A stretch of 64,000 nt of DNA from Talpa occidentalis (GCF_014898055.3 NW_023601543.1:10377314-10441313); one strand, 5' to 3'; numbered from the stretch's first letter, positions 47,846 through 57,545 are shown. Notes: generated by a model from the sequence alone, not told the origin. A program made the numbers and translations.

Positions 47846-48115
47846 GGGCTTCCCTGGTGGCACAAGGAGTTAAGCACCACACTGTGAAGCAATCCGCAGC
47901 CTCTACAGCACGAGTTCGATCCCCAGCCGGCCAGGGAGCAACCCACATGGTGCAGCAGACCTCACCTGTCGCGCCCACTGCTCCCCTCAGCAGTGTATTT
48001 CAGTAGATCCGCCTGTTCTGCTCCCCACTCTGTCTCTGGTGAATCCTCTCACCCCTCCACCCCTGCATCTCTGGCCTGTACCCCAGCTCTTCTATGCATA
48101 AATAAATAAATGTTT
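47846..48115 (+). mobile_element. tRNA-derived SINE, long form B
   Basis: Head GGGCTTCCCTGGTGGCACAA, then GAGTTAAGCACCACACTGTG, B box AGTTCGATCCCC, and tail AAATAAATAAATGTTTAAAA. Flanked by AAAAAATGTTTCTT at 47832-47845 and 48116-48129. Confidence 0.95.
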
Positions 48116-48119
48116 AAAA

Positions 48120-48895
48120 AATGTTTCTTTAAGGCCTCCTATGTGCCCTAAATAGATAGAAATTGGGACTGGACCTGTGGAAAAATAAAATCTCTTCCTT
48201 TTTGGAGCTTACAGTTTAGTGCAGGGAGACAGGAAGTAAATAAATTAAAAATGAATCCATAATATGCTAAGTGATGACATGGAGAAAATAAGACTGGGTC
48301 CGGAGAGCTGATGAATGGCCAGCAGGGAGGAGAGGAGGGTGGTATTTATCTGAGAAGGAAGAACCCTCCAGGAAGGTGACTTTGGGGCAGGACCCTTAAG
48401 GAAATGAGGGAGTGATTCATACGGCTATCTGGGTCGAGGGCAAAGGTCAAAGGCAGAAACAGAGCTAAGAAACACCAAGGAGACTTGATGACTGAAACAG
48501 AGTAACCTGAAAGGGAGGGGAATGGAGAATAGGTCACAAAGATCACAGGGACAGGGTGGAGACAGGTGACCCCTAGACCTGAAGGGGTAAAGAAAGGCTT
48601 TACAAAGCCCGTTGAGAACTGGAATGAGGAAGAATCTGTGACAGCAGTCACTGGAGGAGGGAAGGGATAGGATCTAACTCAAAAGTGTTAGAAAACAGAA
48701 AACTAGGGACTGGGTACTCCACTGCTTTCAAGGGCAGAAAAGTGAGGAGGAGCCGGCTCTGGAGAATGAGACTGAAGAATGACAGGGAAACTAGCAAGGG
48801 GAGAATGTTGATTTGGAAACTAAGAGGGGCAAAGTACATGGAGGAGGAGGGAGTGATCCACTATGTCAAAGGCTGCTGATGGGTCAAGGAAGAAA
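48120..48895 (-). repeat. L2-like repeat (antisense)
   Basis: GGAGCTTACAGTTTAGTGCAG, GTGACTTTGGGGCAGGACCC and GTGATCCACTATGTCAAAGGCTGC are phrases of the long complement-strand L2-type repeats. The exact subfamily and whether this is one element are uncertain. Confidence 0.5.
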
Positions 48896-48899
48896 TCAA

Positions 48900-49115
48900 G
48901 AGGGAAATAAAAGAAAAATCTTGAGACAAATGATTATGGAAACACAAGGCACCAAAACTTATGGGATGGAACAAAAACAGTTCTAAGAGGGAAGTATATA
49001 AGGATAAACACCTACATTAATAACAAAGGAAGATCTCAAAAAACTTTACACCTCTAGGAACAAGAAGAAGAAGAGAAGGAGGAGGAGGAGGGAAAGGAGG
49101 AGGAGAAATTAAGGC
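48900..49115 (+). repeat. L1 ORF2 fragment, part 1
   Basis: ACCAAAACTTATGGGATGGA, CAGTTCTAAGAGGGAAGTAT and ACCTACATTAATAACAAAGG are L1 ORF2 landmarks after the endonuclease domain. A GAAGAAGAAGAGAAGGAGGAGG simple tract follows at 49060-49105. The element continues after the SINE at 49133. Confidence 0.85.
49060..49105. repeat. GAA/GGA purine tract
   Basis: Purine-only (A/G) repeat grown within the L1 ORF2 sequence where the consensus has GAAAAAGAAGAA. Confidence 0.85.
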
Positions 49116-49132
49116 TAAAGTTAGCAGAAGGA

Positions 49133-49441
49133 GGCCTCCCCGGTGACGCAGCGGTTGAGCGCTGGGTTGCGAAGCTGCCCGCAGCCCCTGTAGTGCCGGT
49201 TCGATCCCCGGCTGCTCCCGGCCACCGGAGGAGGGTCCCACATGGCGCGCAGACCTCTCCTGCCGCCCGCTGCTCCCCTCAGCAGTGTCCTTCGGTCCTT
49301 CTGCCTGCTCTGCTCCCCGCTCTGGCTCTGGTGAATTCTCTCACCCTCCCGCGCTTCTGACTGTACCCAGTGCTTGTATAAACAAAACAAACAAATAAAT
49401 AAATAAATAAAAATAAAACATGCCTCTATAAAAAAAATATT
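49133..49441 (+). mobile_element. tRNA-derived SINE, long form A
   Basis: Head GGCCTCCCCGGTGACGCAGC, B box GGTTCGATCCCC, and (AAAT)n tail ending AAACATGCCTCTATAAAAAA, as in the copy at 26221. Flanked by TAAAGTTAGCAGAAGGA at 49116-49132 and 49442-49458. Confidence 0.97.
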
Positions 49442-49458
49442 TAAAGTTAGCAGAAGGA

Positions 49459-49796
49459 AAGAATAACAAAGATCAAAACGGAAATAAATGAAATAGAGAC
49501 TAGAAAGACAACAGCAAAGATCAATGAAGCTAAAAGCTAACTTTTGGAAAAGATAAAAAGAATTTACAAACTCTTATCTAGACTAACAAAAAGAGAAAAG
49601 ACAAATAAAATTATAAATGAAAAAGCCTTTGGCTGAACTAAGAAAAAAAGAGAATAGACTCAAATAAATAAAAATTAAAGAGAAGACATTACAACTGGTG
49701 ATTACTATGTACAGTTATATGGCACAAAAAGAAATGAACAAATTCCTAGGCTCATACAACCTACCAAGACTGACTCATAAAGAAATAGAAGATCTG
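49459..49796 (+). repeat. L1 ORF2 fragment, part 2
   Basis: Continues part 1: GAAATAAATGAAATAGAGAC, TTTACAAACTCTTATCTAGAC, then ACATTACAACTGGTG and CTACCAAGACTGACTCATAA. The MFF retrocopy is inserted after the word AAAGAAATAGAAGATCTG. Confidence 0.9.
49779..49796. repeat. Target-site duplication of the MFF retrocopy, left copy
   Basis: AAAGAAATAGAAGATCTG, repeated exactly at 50950-50967. It is L1 ORF2 sequence, and joining the flanks restores the L1 order CTCATAAAGAAATAG ... GAACAGACCAATTA. Confidence 0.95.
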
Positions 49797-50949
49797 GACA
49801 TGACCACTAACCCGCCTCTGCTACGGCTCCTGGAGGGGGCCAGCGCGGGCCGTTCTCGCGTCTCTCGGCCCGCTGCGGGCCGCTCCGGCCGGTGCTTTGC
49901 CCCGGCGCCTCCGTGCGCTCGGCCAACGGCCCCTGAGAGCGCTCACCCGAGGGCCCCGGAGCCGGCGGGCGGCGGCCCTCGCCGGGGACCCTCCAGCGGG
50001 CCCAGGGGGACAAAAGCGGCTCTAAATCCACCAAACACACATTGAAGCACGAAAGGATTTAATATGAAGCACAGAAGCAGATAGTGCCAAATTGCAAGCA
50101 GTACTTGGAACACATTTAGTGAGTGGGGCAGCTTTTCCTTCTCCCACTGCTGCTGAGATGGCAGAAATTAGTCGAATTCAATATGAAATGGAATACACTG
50201 AAGGTATTAGTCAGCGAATGAGGGTGCCGGAAAAACTAAAGGTTGCACCACCAAATGCTGACCTGGAACAAGGATTCCAAGAAGGAGTTCCAAATGCTAG
50301 TGTGATCATGCAGGTTCCAGAGAGGATTGTTGTTGCAGGAAATAATGAAGACATTCCATTTTCAAGACCAGCAGATCTTGACCTTATTCAGTCAACCCCC
50401 TTTAAGCCCTGGCACTAAAACACCACCTCGTGTACTTACACTGAGTGAAAGACCACTAGATTTTCTGGATTTAGAAAGACCTCCTCCAACCCCTCAAAAT
50501 GAAGAAATCCGTGCAGTTGGCAGGCTAAAAAGAGAGCGCTCTATGAGTGAAAATGCTGTTCGCCAAAATGGACAGCTGTTCAGAACTGATTCCATACCTG
50601 TGTTGCGGGGTGGGTCTGCTGCCACCACTTCTAATCCTCATCATGACAACGTCAGGTATGGCATTTCAAACATAGATGCAACAGTTGAAACAACTTCAGA
50701 TGACATGACTGTTGTAGATGCAGCTTCATTAAGACGACAGATAATCAAACTAAATAGACGTCTACAACTTCTAGAAGAGGAGAACAAAGAACGTGCTAAA
50801 AGAGAAATGGTCATGTATTCAATTACTGTAGCATTCTGGCTGCTTAATAGCTGGTTCTGGTTTCGTCGCTAGAGGTAACCTCAGCTCTCGAAAACATTGT
50901 CTCAACAGCTGGAAATATAAAGAATTTGCAAACTTAAAAAAAAAAAGAA
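49797..50949 (+). pseudogene. MFF: Processed pseudogene of mitochondrial fission factor
   Basis: Intronless copy of the MFF mRNA. MFF is a tail-anchored protein of the mitochondrial and peroxisomal outer membranes that recruits the GTPase DRP1. The copy includes a GC-rich 5' UTR (about 49811-50030), a coding part from the ATG at 50158 (MAEISRIQYEMEYTEG) and the natural stop at 50870-50872 after NSWFWFRR, then a short 3' UTR and an A-rich tail (50936-50949). The splice form lacks the middle alternative exons, running RTDS-IPVLRGG. The coiled coil (LRRQIIKLNRRLQLLEEENK) and C-terminal anchor remain. The frame breaks once, at about 50401-50418, where a net loss of two bases in the KPLALKTPP region gives a TAA at 50416 after 86 codons; beyond it the frame is open to the end. 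The longer N-terminus used in canonical MFF is not in frame here. It is flanked by an 18-bp duplication, so it was inserted by L1 machinery into an L1. Confidence 0.95.
49811..50030 (+). other. CpG-rich 5' UTR carried by the MFF retrocopy
   Basis: About 220 bases of very high G+C with many CG dinucleotides, in strong contrast to the A-rich L1 on both sides. It corresponds to the 5' UTR of the source mRNA. Preserved CpGs suggest that the insertion is fairly recent or that the segment is unmethylated in the germ line. Confidence 0.8.
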
Positions 50950-50967
50950 AAAGAAATAGAAGATCTG
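50950..50967. repeat. Target-site duplication of the MFF retrocopy, right copy
   Basis: AAAGAAATAGAAGATCTG directly after the A-rich tail, identical to 49779-49796. Confidence 0.95.
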
Positions 50968-51240
50968 AACAGACCAATTAGTCCTAAGGAGATTGAATAA
51001 ATCATCAAAATCTCCTTCCTAAAAAATCTCCAGTACTAGATGTTTTTATAGTAAATTCTATCATTTCAAAAAGAATTAAAACCAGTCTCCCTCAAATTCC
51101 TCCAAAAAAATGGAAGAGGAGGGAATACTTCCAAACTCATTTTATGAAAACAACATGACCCTGGTAATAAAACCAGACAAGGACACGGCGAGAAAATTAC
51201 AGGCAATAACCCTGATGAGTATATAAGCACCCCACAGAGA
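50968..51240 (+). repeat. L1 ORF2 fragment, part 3
   Basis: AACAGACCAATTAGTCCTAAGG, AAAATCTCCAGTACTAGATG, ACCCTGGTAATAAAACCAGAC and ATTACAGGCAATAACCCTGATG continue the reverse-transcriptase region interrupted by the MFF copy. It stops abruptly near 51225. Confidence 0.9.
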
Positions 51241-51244
51241 TACT

Positions 51245-51855
51245 GTTGTGGGTTTGTCACAGGGCAGGAAAAGGGGCAGCCCAGACCCTGCAAACCTGCC
51301 TGCTCTAAATAGGCTCTGCCATCCGCCGCATCAACACAAAACATATGAGACTTTAATGGGAAGGAACTTTAATACAATTAGGAAACAATACAGGAAAGGC
51401 AAAGAATATAGTTTCTAAATCAAGCACCCAAAGTGACCCGTCCCCTCATGGGTAAAAGTCCACCCAAGCAGGATTAGCCCAGAGCAAGGCCCCAAAGCCT
51501 GCCACAAGTCTAAAGCATCTTCCCGTGAGGACCTACAGAAAAGGATCAGAAACATCCAGACAAGTCTGGAGGGAAAAGAGCAAAATCAAAAGCAAGACAA
51601 AAACCACCATTGTCATCCCCCCAGGGGTCTCTCACCCACATCTGTGTCACCCAGTCCACGACCAAAAGGCAAGTGCAGTTTCTTCACGTGTCTCTCAGTT
51701 CCATGTGCCTCGTCCAGGTCTCCTTCTGGCTCCATCCTGCTTCCTTCCTTCCTCAGTCTCCTCTGCAGTTTCTTCTCTCCCTGCTCAGCTCCACCCTCCT
51801 TTTGGGTGGGGCAGGGAACTTGGAACCTCCCCCTTTCCTGGGGACCACCCTGTTA
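51245..51855 (-). mobile_element. Candidate solo LTR of an endogenous retrovirus
   Basis: About 610 bp of sequence unrelated to the L1 around it. Read on the minus strand it begins TGTAACAGGGTGG and ends GACAAACCCACAACA, the TG...CA form expected of an LTR. ATTAAA words that could serve for polyadenylation (TTTAAT on the plus strand near 51353 and 51369) lie about 110-125 bp from its 3' end. I could not find a matching short target duplication, and I do not recognise the family. It could also be another type of insertion or unique DNA. Confidence 0.4.
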
Positions 51856-51857
51856 CA

Positions 51858-51937
51858 GGTTCAGTTCCAAACCACCTAAATAGTAGATATCACAATAAAG
51901 AGTCACATGAACATTTTGGTTTCCCAGGGGGTATTTA
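51858..51937 (-). repeat. Tigger1 terminal fragment
   Basis: GGTTCAGTTCCAAACCACC ... ATATCACAATAAAGAGTCAC ... TTTTGGTTTCCCAG follows the same end of Tigger1 seen at 59578, cut off after about 80 bp. Confidence 0.65.
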
Positions 51938-51976
51938 CCTGAAGAATATGAAGATACTAATTCAAAAAGATATATG

Positions 51977-52246
51977 GGGCTTCCCTGGTGGCGCAAGGGT
52001 TAAGATGCAACCTATGGGGCAGTCCGCAGCCACTGCAGCATGAGTTCGATTCCCAGCCGGCTGGGGAGCAGCCCACATGCGCAGCAGACCTCTCCTGGCT
52101 TGCCCGCTGCTCCCCTCAGTGGTGTGCTTCAGTCAATCTGCCTGTTCTGTTCCCCACTCTGTCTCTGGGGAATCCTCTCACCCCCCCACACACCTCTGGC
52201 CTGTGCCTCACCTCTTGTATGCATAAATAGATAAATCTTTGGGGGG
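51977..52246 (+). mobile_element. tRNA-derived SINE, long form B
   Basis: Head GGGCTTCCCTGGTGGCGCAA, GAGTTCGATTCCC B box, and tail AATAGATAAATCTTTGGGGG, which lacks the usual clean A run. Flanked by AAAAAGATATATG at 51964-51976 and 52247-52259. Confidence 0.94.
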
Positions 52247-52750
52247 AAAAAGATATATGTACCCCCATGTTCATTACAGCAATATTTTCAATAAACAAGT
52301 TATGGAAACAACCTCTGTGCCCAAGAGTGGATGAATGGACACAGATGATATGGTATATATGCACAATAGGATACTACTCACCTATAAAAGAAAAAAAAAG
52401 ATGAAATCTTGCCATGATACAACATGGATGAACTTAGAGGGTGTTATGCTCTGTGAAATAAGTCAGATGGAGATAAATACTATATGATTTCACCCATATG
52501 TGGAAGATGAGGAACAAGCAAAACAAAGAAGAAATAAACTCTTGGATTATGAAAACAAAGTGGCAGTTACCAGAGGGGAAGGAGGAAGGGAAATTGGCAA
52601 AGGGGAGTAATTGTATGGTGTTGGATGTAAAATAAACTTTTGATAGAGATCAGTAGGTAGTACATACAAATGTACTTCTATGTGTAACTATCATGCTATA
52701 CATGGAAACCTATATAACGTTATAAATCAATGTTATGTCAATAAAAAAAA
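52247..52750 (+). repeat. L1 3'-end fragment
   Basis: CCCATGTTCATTACAGCAATA, GATATGGTATATATGCACAATA, GTGAAATAAGTCAGATGGAG and TATGATTTCACCCATATGTG are the ORF2 end and 3' UTR of an older L1. A short upstream piece (51940-51976) lies before the SINE. The tail is AATAAAAAAAAAT at 52740. Confidence 0.88.
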
Positions 52751-52895
52751 ATTTAAGGAAATATAGATTCCCATTCCAGGTACATGAACCAGTTGTGTGA
52801 CTTTAGATACATTATGTCCCTTCTCAGCATCCAAGATTTCATCCATTCATTGAGGAAGTTGAACCACCCTGGAACCTCTTTAAAATTCTCTTGTG

Positions 52896-53175
52896 GGCCT
52901 CCCCTGGTGGCACAGGCGGTTGAGCGCTGCGCTGTGGGGCTGTCCGCAGCCTCTGCAGCGCCAGTTCGATCCCGGCCAGCCATTGAGGGTCCCACATGGC
53001 GCAGCAGACCTCTCCTGTCTCACCCACTGCTCCCCTCAGCAGTGTATTTCAGCAGTCTGCCTGTTCTATTCCCCCTCTGTCTCTGGTGAGTCCTCTCACC
53101 CTCCCCTGTATCTGGCCTGTACCTGGGTTCTTGTATGGATAAATTAATAAATCTTTAAAAAAATTAAAAAATGAT
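52896..53175 (+). mobile_element. tRNA-derived SINE, long form B
   Basis: Head GGCCTCCCCTGGTGGCACAG, body TGCTCCCCTCAGCAGTGTAT, tail AATTAATAAATCTTTAAAAA. Flanked by ATTCTCTTGTG at 52885-52895 and 53176-53186. Confidence 0.93.
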
Positions 53176-53239
53176 ATTCTCTTGTGCTTTCATCTCCAGT
53201 GTTTTCACTGGAGGATGTTCATTTTCCCCAATGCAGGGT

Positions 53240-53350
53240 GTGTGCAGACATCTTGAGGGCAGAGAGCTTTGATTTGTTCATTGCTATTTCCATTGGGTCT
53301 AGAATAGCAGTGCCTGGCACATAGGAGGCAGACAATTGGTCACCACGAGT
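53240..53350 (+). repeat. L2 3'-end fragment
   Basis: CTTGAGGGCAGAGAGCTTTG ... GCAGTGCCTGGCACATAGGAGG matches the L2 3' region. Confidence 0.7.
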
Positions 53351-53750
53351 GAGTGTGCAAATGATCACAGACACAGTCAAGGCCAGATATGCAGCAACTA
53401 GTCCTGATAATTTGGGTACCATTTTGCTTTTCCTCCCCCAAGGCTGTTGAGACCAAGGTGAAGGTTTCTAGATTGACTGTCAGTGACAACTACCACAGGC
53501 AATCAGGTACTTAGTGGGTTTTTTAGGGTCAATAAGTATTTAAAAGGAAATGAGAAAAAGGTTGAAATGTGATGTAATGCTTGCAGCTGCTGTTGACCAC
53601 AGGGGAGATGCCACTTATCCCTTGACGGTGGCAACGTGGAAAGATAGCACCCTAACTGATGCATGACACAAACCAAATGAGAAACCCAAGAGCACTTGGG
53701 TTATTTCGCATCAATGCAAGGACTAGATGTGGAATGAATATGAAACCTGG
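53351..53750. other. Unique-looking non-coding stretch
   Basis: No exon, repeat or motif recognised. Confidence 0.4.
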
Positions 53751-53754
53751 AATT

Positions 53755-53930
53755 AAATAGACACCTGTTTGAATCACTGATTCACTGTGTGCTTTTAGAG
53801 AAATTACTTCATCTCTCTGGGCTCATTTCCTCCTCTGTAAAATGGGCATAACCTAAGCATCACCTCGTGCAGTTGTTGTGAGGATTAAATGAGGCCATAT
53901 AATGGGGCTGCCAGTCAATGAGTGTTCCCT
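53755..53930 (+). repeat. MIR element
   Basis: CCTCCTCTGTAAAATGGGCATAA ... GTTGTTGTGAGGATTAAATGAGG is a near-consensus MIR 3' half. Confidence 0.85.
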
Positions 53931-54960
53931 TCTGCATTCTCCCTGACTTTGTTCAGTGCAATCTTTTATTATTACTATTATTTCAAAATATACTTAAGAA
54001 ACTTGAAGAATTTAAGAATTTAAGGCAGTCACAATTTAAAACGATCTTTGTTTTTACAAAATGCATTTGAGACAGTGTAATCTTTTAACCTTCTCTTTTC
54101 TTTCCTTTAGAATTACATTATCAGTTGGACATTCATCATAAAATTTTAGTTATAAACATTCTCAGAGAACCTAGAGGATAAACTTTATTTCATTGTAAAC
54201 ATTTTTATATATCTAAAAAGTGCTTCTACTTTGAAAGTCCCCCAAACAGTAGATGCCTTTGTACATTAGTATCTGGAATTACTGCTGAAGATCTATATTT
54301 CTTGCTCTGAAAAATAATAGAGACTTCTTGAAATTTAATGCATCATCTTGAAAAATCATTAAGTGCTTTTAAAAGGTTATCCTTAAATCTCTGTTTTTGA
54401 TGCTATCCTCAAACACCTATAAGAAAATAGAGTGGCTCAGTTGTTCCTTCTTGTGAATATTGGAAAGAAAAATGATGTCTTAAAGCAGTCATTTTTATAA
54501 AGTAGCCACAGTGTTTCAACAGCACAGATGCTAACAACCTCATATGCAAACAAAAGCACTGTGCTAAATTCCTTCCAGTCATTATCTCATTAAATCGTGC
54601 CAACAAACTCATAGAAGCAGAGAGTAGAACGGTAGTTGCCATGGCTTGAGAGGATGGAGATACCAGGAGATATCAGTAAGAAGGTACGAGCTTCCAGTTA
54701 TAAGAGGAGTAAATTCTAGAGATCTACTGAATAGCACCATTTCTATGGATTGTATACTGAAAAATTTGCCAAGCAGGAATAACTTATGTTTGTGTTCTTG
54801 TCACAAAATAACAATAGCAATAGTTATAATAACAGAGGATGGGAGAAAACTTTGGATGTGATGGATCTATTAATAGAAAAGATTGTGATGCTGGTGGTGA
54901 GTGTCCACTCATCTCCTAACTTGTCCAGCTGTACACATTGATGCTCAATACCTCAACAAA
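53931..54960. other. A/T-rich non-coding stretch
   Basis: No supported gene. Parts near 54640-54920 could be a worn retroelement tail preceding the L1 at 54960, but I cannot show it. Confidence 0.4.
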
Positions 54961-55515
54961 GCGGTTTGAAAAAAAAACTAAAAATCTTCCGTACCGCAAA
55001 AAAGACAATAACCAAGACAAAGAGACACCCTACAGACTGGGAGAAAATATTTGCACTCCACACAACTGATAAGGGACTGATACCAAAGATCTACAAAGAG
55101 CTCACACAACTCAACAAAAACAAAATAAAGAATCCAGTCAAAAAAATGGGCAGAAGAGCTAAAAAGACACTTCTCCAAGGAGGAAATGCAGATGGCCAAC
55201 AGGCACATGAAAAAATGCTCAACATCACTTATAATCAGGGAAATGCAAATCAAAACCACAATGAGATACCACCTTACACAAGTAAGAACAGCCCACGTTA
55301 AAAAAAAAAACTAATGCCAACAAATACTGGTGAGGATGTGAGAAAAAGGAACACTTTTACACTGCGGTAGGAAAGCAAACTGATCCAGTCACTACGGAAA
55401 ACTGTGTGGAAGACCCTCAAATTACTAAAAATAGATCTACAATATATGACCCAGCAATTCCAGTCCTAGGAATCTACCCAAAGGACACAAAAACTTCAAT
55501 TGAAAAGGAAACCTT
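54960..55515 (+). repeat. L1 ORF2 3' region, part 1
   Basis: CTGGGAGAAAATATTTGCACTC, TGATAAGGGACTGATACCAA, ATGGGCAGAAGAGCTAAAAAG and CAACATCACTTATAATCAGG are the C-terminal ORF2 segment. A 111-codon open frame at 54966-55301 is a remnant of this, not a gene. Confidence 0.95.
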
Positions 55516-55785
55516 GGGCCTCCCTGGTGGCGCAGGCTGTTGAGCGCTGCACTGTGAAGCTGTCCGCAGCCTCTGCAGCACCAGTTCGATCCTGGACGGC
55601 CGGCGAGGGTCCCACATGGCGCAGCAGATCTCTCCTGTTGCGCCCCCTGCTCCCCTCAGCAGTGTATTTCCTCAGTCTGCCTGTTCTGTTCCCCCCTCTC
55701 TCTGGTGAGTCCTCTCACCCTCCCATGCATCTGGTCTGTACCCCGGTTCTTGTGTAAATGAATAAATAAATCTTAAAAAAAAAAA
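55516..55785 (+). mobile_element. tRNA-derived SINE, long form B
   Basis: Head GGGCCTCCCTGGTGGCGCAG, GTTGAGCGCTGCACTGTGAA, AGTTCGATCCTGG, tail AATAAATAAATCTTAAAAAA. I could not fix a clean target duplication in the surrounding A-rich L1. Confidence 0.93.
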
Positions 55786-56083
55786 TTCCAAGGGAAAAAA
55801 AATGGAAAACTTCAGTCCAATGTTCATTGCAGCACTATTTACAATAGCTAAGATATGGAAACAACCTAAATGCCCCCAAACAGATGACTGGATCAAGAGG
55901 CTGTGGTATATATACATAATGAAATACTACTCAGCAATCAAAAATGGATAACTCATGCCATTCCCAGCAACATGGATGGAGCTGGAAGGGATTATGCTCA
56001 GTGAAATAAGTCAAAAGGAAAAAGAAAAATAACGGATGATTTCACTTATAGGAAGAACATAGGGGAACCAAACAAGCTATGAA

Positions 56084-56166
<83 letters not shown>

Positions 56167-56390
56167 CTAGCAGGCAAACTATAATTCGGAGACATACAAC
56201 AGGGGAGGGGGAGGGATTAAAACAGGGGCAGGAAGAGCACAAGAGACTGTGGTGATGGCTCACGGGTGACTTGGTGGTGGGGATTTTATGGGGACTACAC
56301 CTGAGAGGAGAAATCAAACATTATACAAAAATGCACAACAATGTAAAATGTATATACATGTATTTTCAATAAATATATTTAATTTTAAAA
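55786..56390 (+). repeat. L1 3' end, part 2, with GA-rich 3' UTR
   Basis: TTCATTGCAGCACTATTTACAA, CAGCAACATGGATGGAGCTG and GGATTATGCTCAGTGAAATAAG close ORF2. The 3' UTR then contains a long GA repeat and ends near AATAAATATATTTAATTTTAAA. Confidence 0.92.
56086..56162. repeat. (GA)n microsatellite
   Basis: About 37 GA units inside the L1 3' UTR, the longest perfect dinucleotide array in the window. Confidence 0.97.
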
Positions 56391-56399
56391 AGAGGTTTG

Positions 56400-57155
56400 G
56401 GAAAGAAAATACTTGTCTTGAATTGAAAGTACTTGTAAAGTACGAGGTTCTTTTTCATTTCTGAAGCTAATAATATGTGTGTATATTAGTCTAGTCCAGA
56501 TTCTGGTTGTTGCTTGTGACCTAAACCCAGCCTGAAGTTTGCTTAGGCAAAAAGGGAAGAATTATTCGTTCATGAAACCAAGCCATGGGAAAGGCAAGGA
56601 CAACCAGAATAAAGGACTCAAATAATTGACAGAATTCTCTCTCTCTCTCTCTCTCTCCCCGCCCCCCTGCATCCCTCCTGCCCGGCCCCTCTCTCTCCCT
56701 TCCTTCCGGCCCCCTCCCATTCCTGTTCTGTCTCACATTTCTGTCCCTGAGTGCCAACTTCACCACCGCAGACTAAATTCTCACACACAGCTGGACACAG
56801 CACAGCTGCCAACTCTGTACTCACATCTCTCAGAGCAGCTTGCCACAGAGGAACTTCTATTTGCTCATCCTAATGCCAAATACTAAAAGTTCCAGGAAGG
56901 ATTTTGACTGGCCCAGCTTGGATCGGGTGCCTGTATCTGTACCAATCACTGTGTCCAGTGAATAGCCTTCTGCAAGAACGATGCAGTCATCCTTCAAACG
57001 CATGGCTGGAGTGGAGAAAGAAGCATTTCTCAGAAGGGAAGTAACACTCAGGGGAGGCCAAACACTAAGGCAGCCGCGGTGGCAAGGCCTCATTGCCTTT
57101 GGTGGAAGTCTGCTGAGCACAACCTACAATGACGTCACAAGATTCAAAGACATTT
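56400..57155. other. Non-coding stretch with (TC)n
   Basis: A CT array at 56636-56656 is followed by C/T-rich sequence to about 56720. Nothing else recognised. Confidence 0.45.
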
Positions 57156-57159
57156 ATAT

Positions 57160-57545
57160 ACTCGGGATGTTATCACTGAATGTTTGTATCCCTCAAAATT
57201 CACATATTGAAATCCTAACCCCCGAGGCGATGGTATTAGGAGGTGGGACTTTTGGGAGGTGACTGGTTGTGAGAGTGGAGCCCTCTTCAATGGGATTAGT
57301 GCCCTTGGAAAGAGGACCCCAGAGAGCACCCTCTACCCTTCAGTCATGTGAAGACACAGAGGACATCCATTTATGAACCAGGAAGTGGACTCTCACCAGA
57401 CACCAAATCTAACAGCACCAAATCTATCAGTACCTCGATCATGAACTTTCCAGCCTTCAGAACTGTGAGAAAGTTCTGTTGTTGAGAAGCCACTCCTTCT
57501 ATGGTAATTTGTTAGAGCAGCTCACATGGAGAATCTTGGAAAAGT
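57160..57545 (+). repeat. MaLR-like LTR or similar ancient repeat
   Basis: TCAAAATTCACATATTGAAATCC, GGTGATGGTATTAGGAGGTGG-like text (57228-57246), TGGGATTAGTGCCCTTGGAA, GAAGACACAGAGGACATCC and TTCAGAACTGTGAGAAAGTTC follow a well known mammalian repeat order. The exact family name is not certain to me. Confidence 0.6.

Noticed and set aside
49698..50045. 115-codon open frame across the L1-MFF junction
   Set aside because: It joins L1 sequence with the MFF 5' UTR; an accidental fusion frame with no evidence of expression.
54966..55301. 111-codon lysine-rich open frame
   Set aside because: It is the decayed C-terminal part of L1 ORF2, not a host gene.
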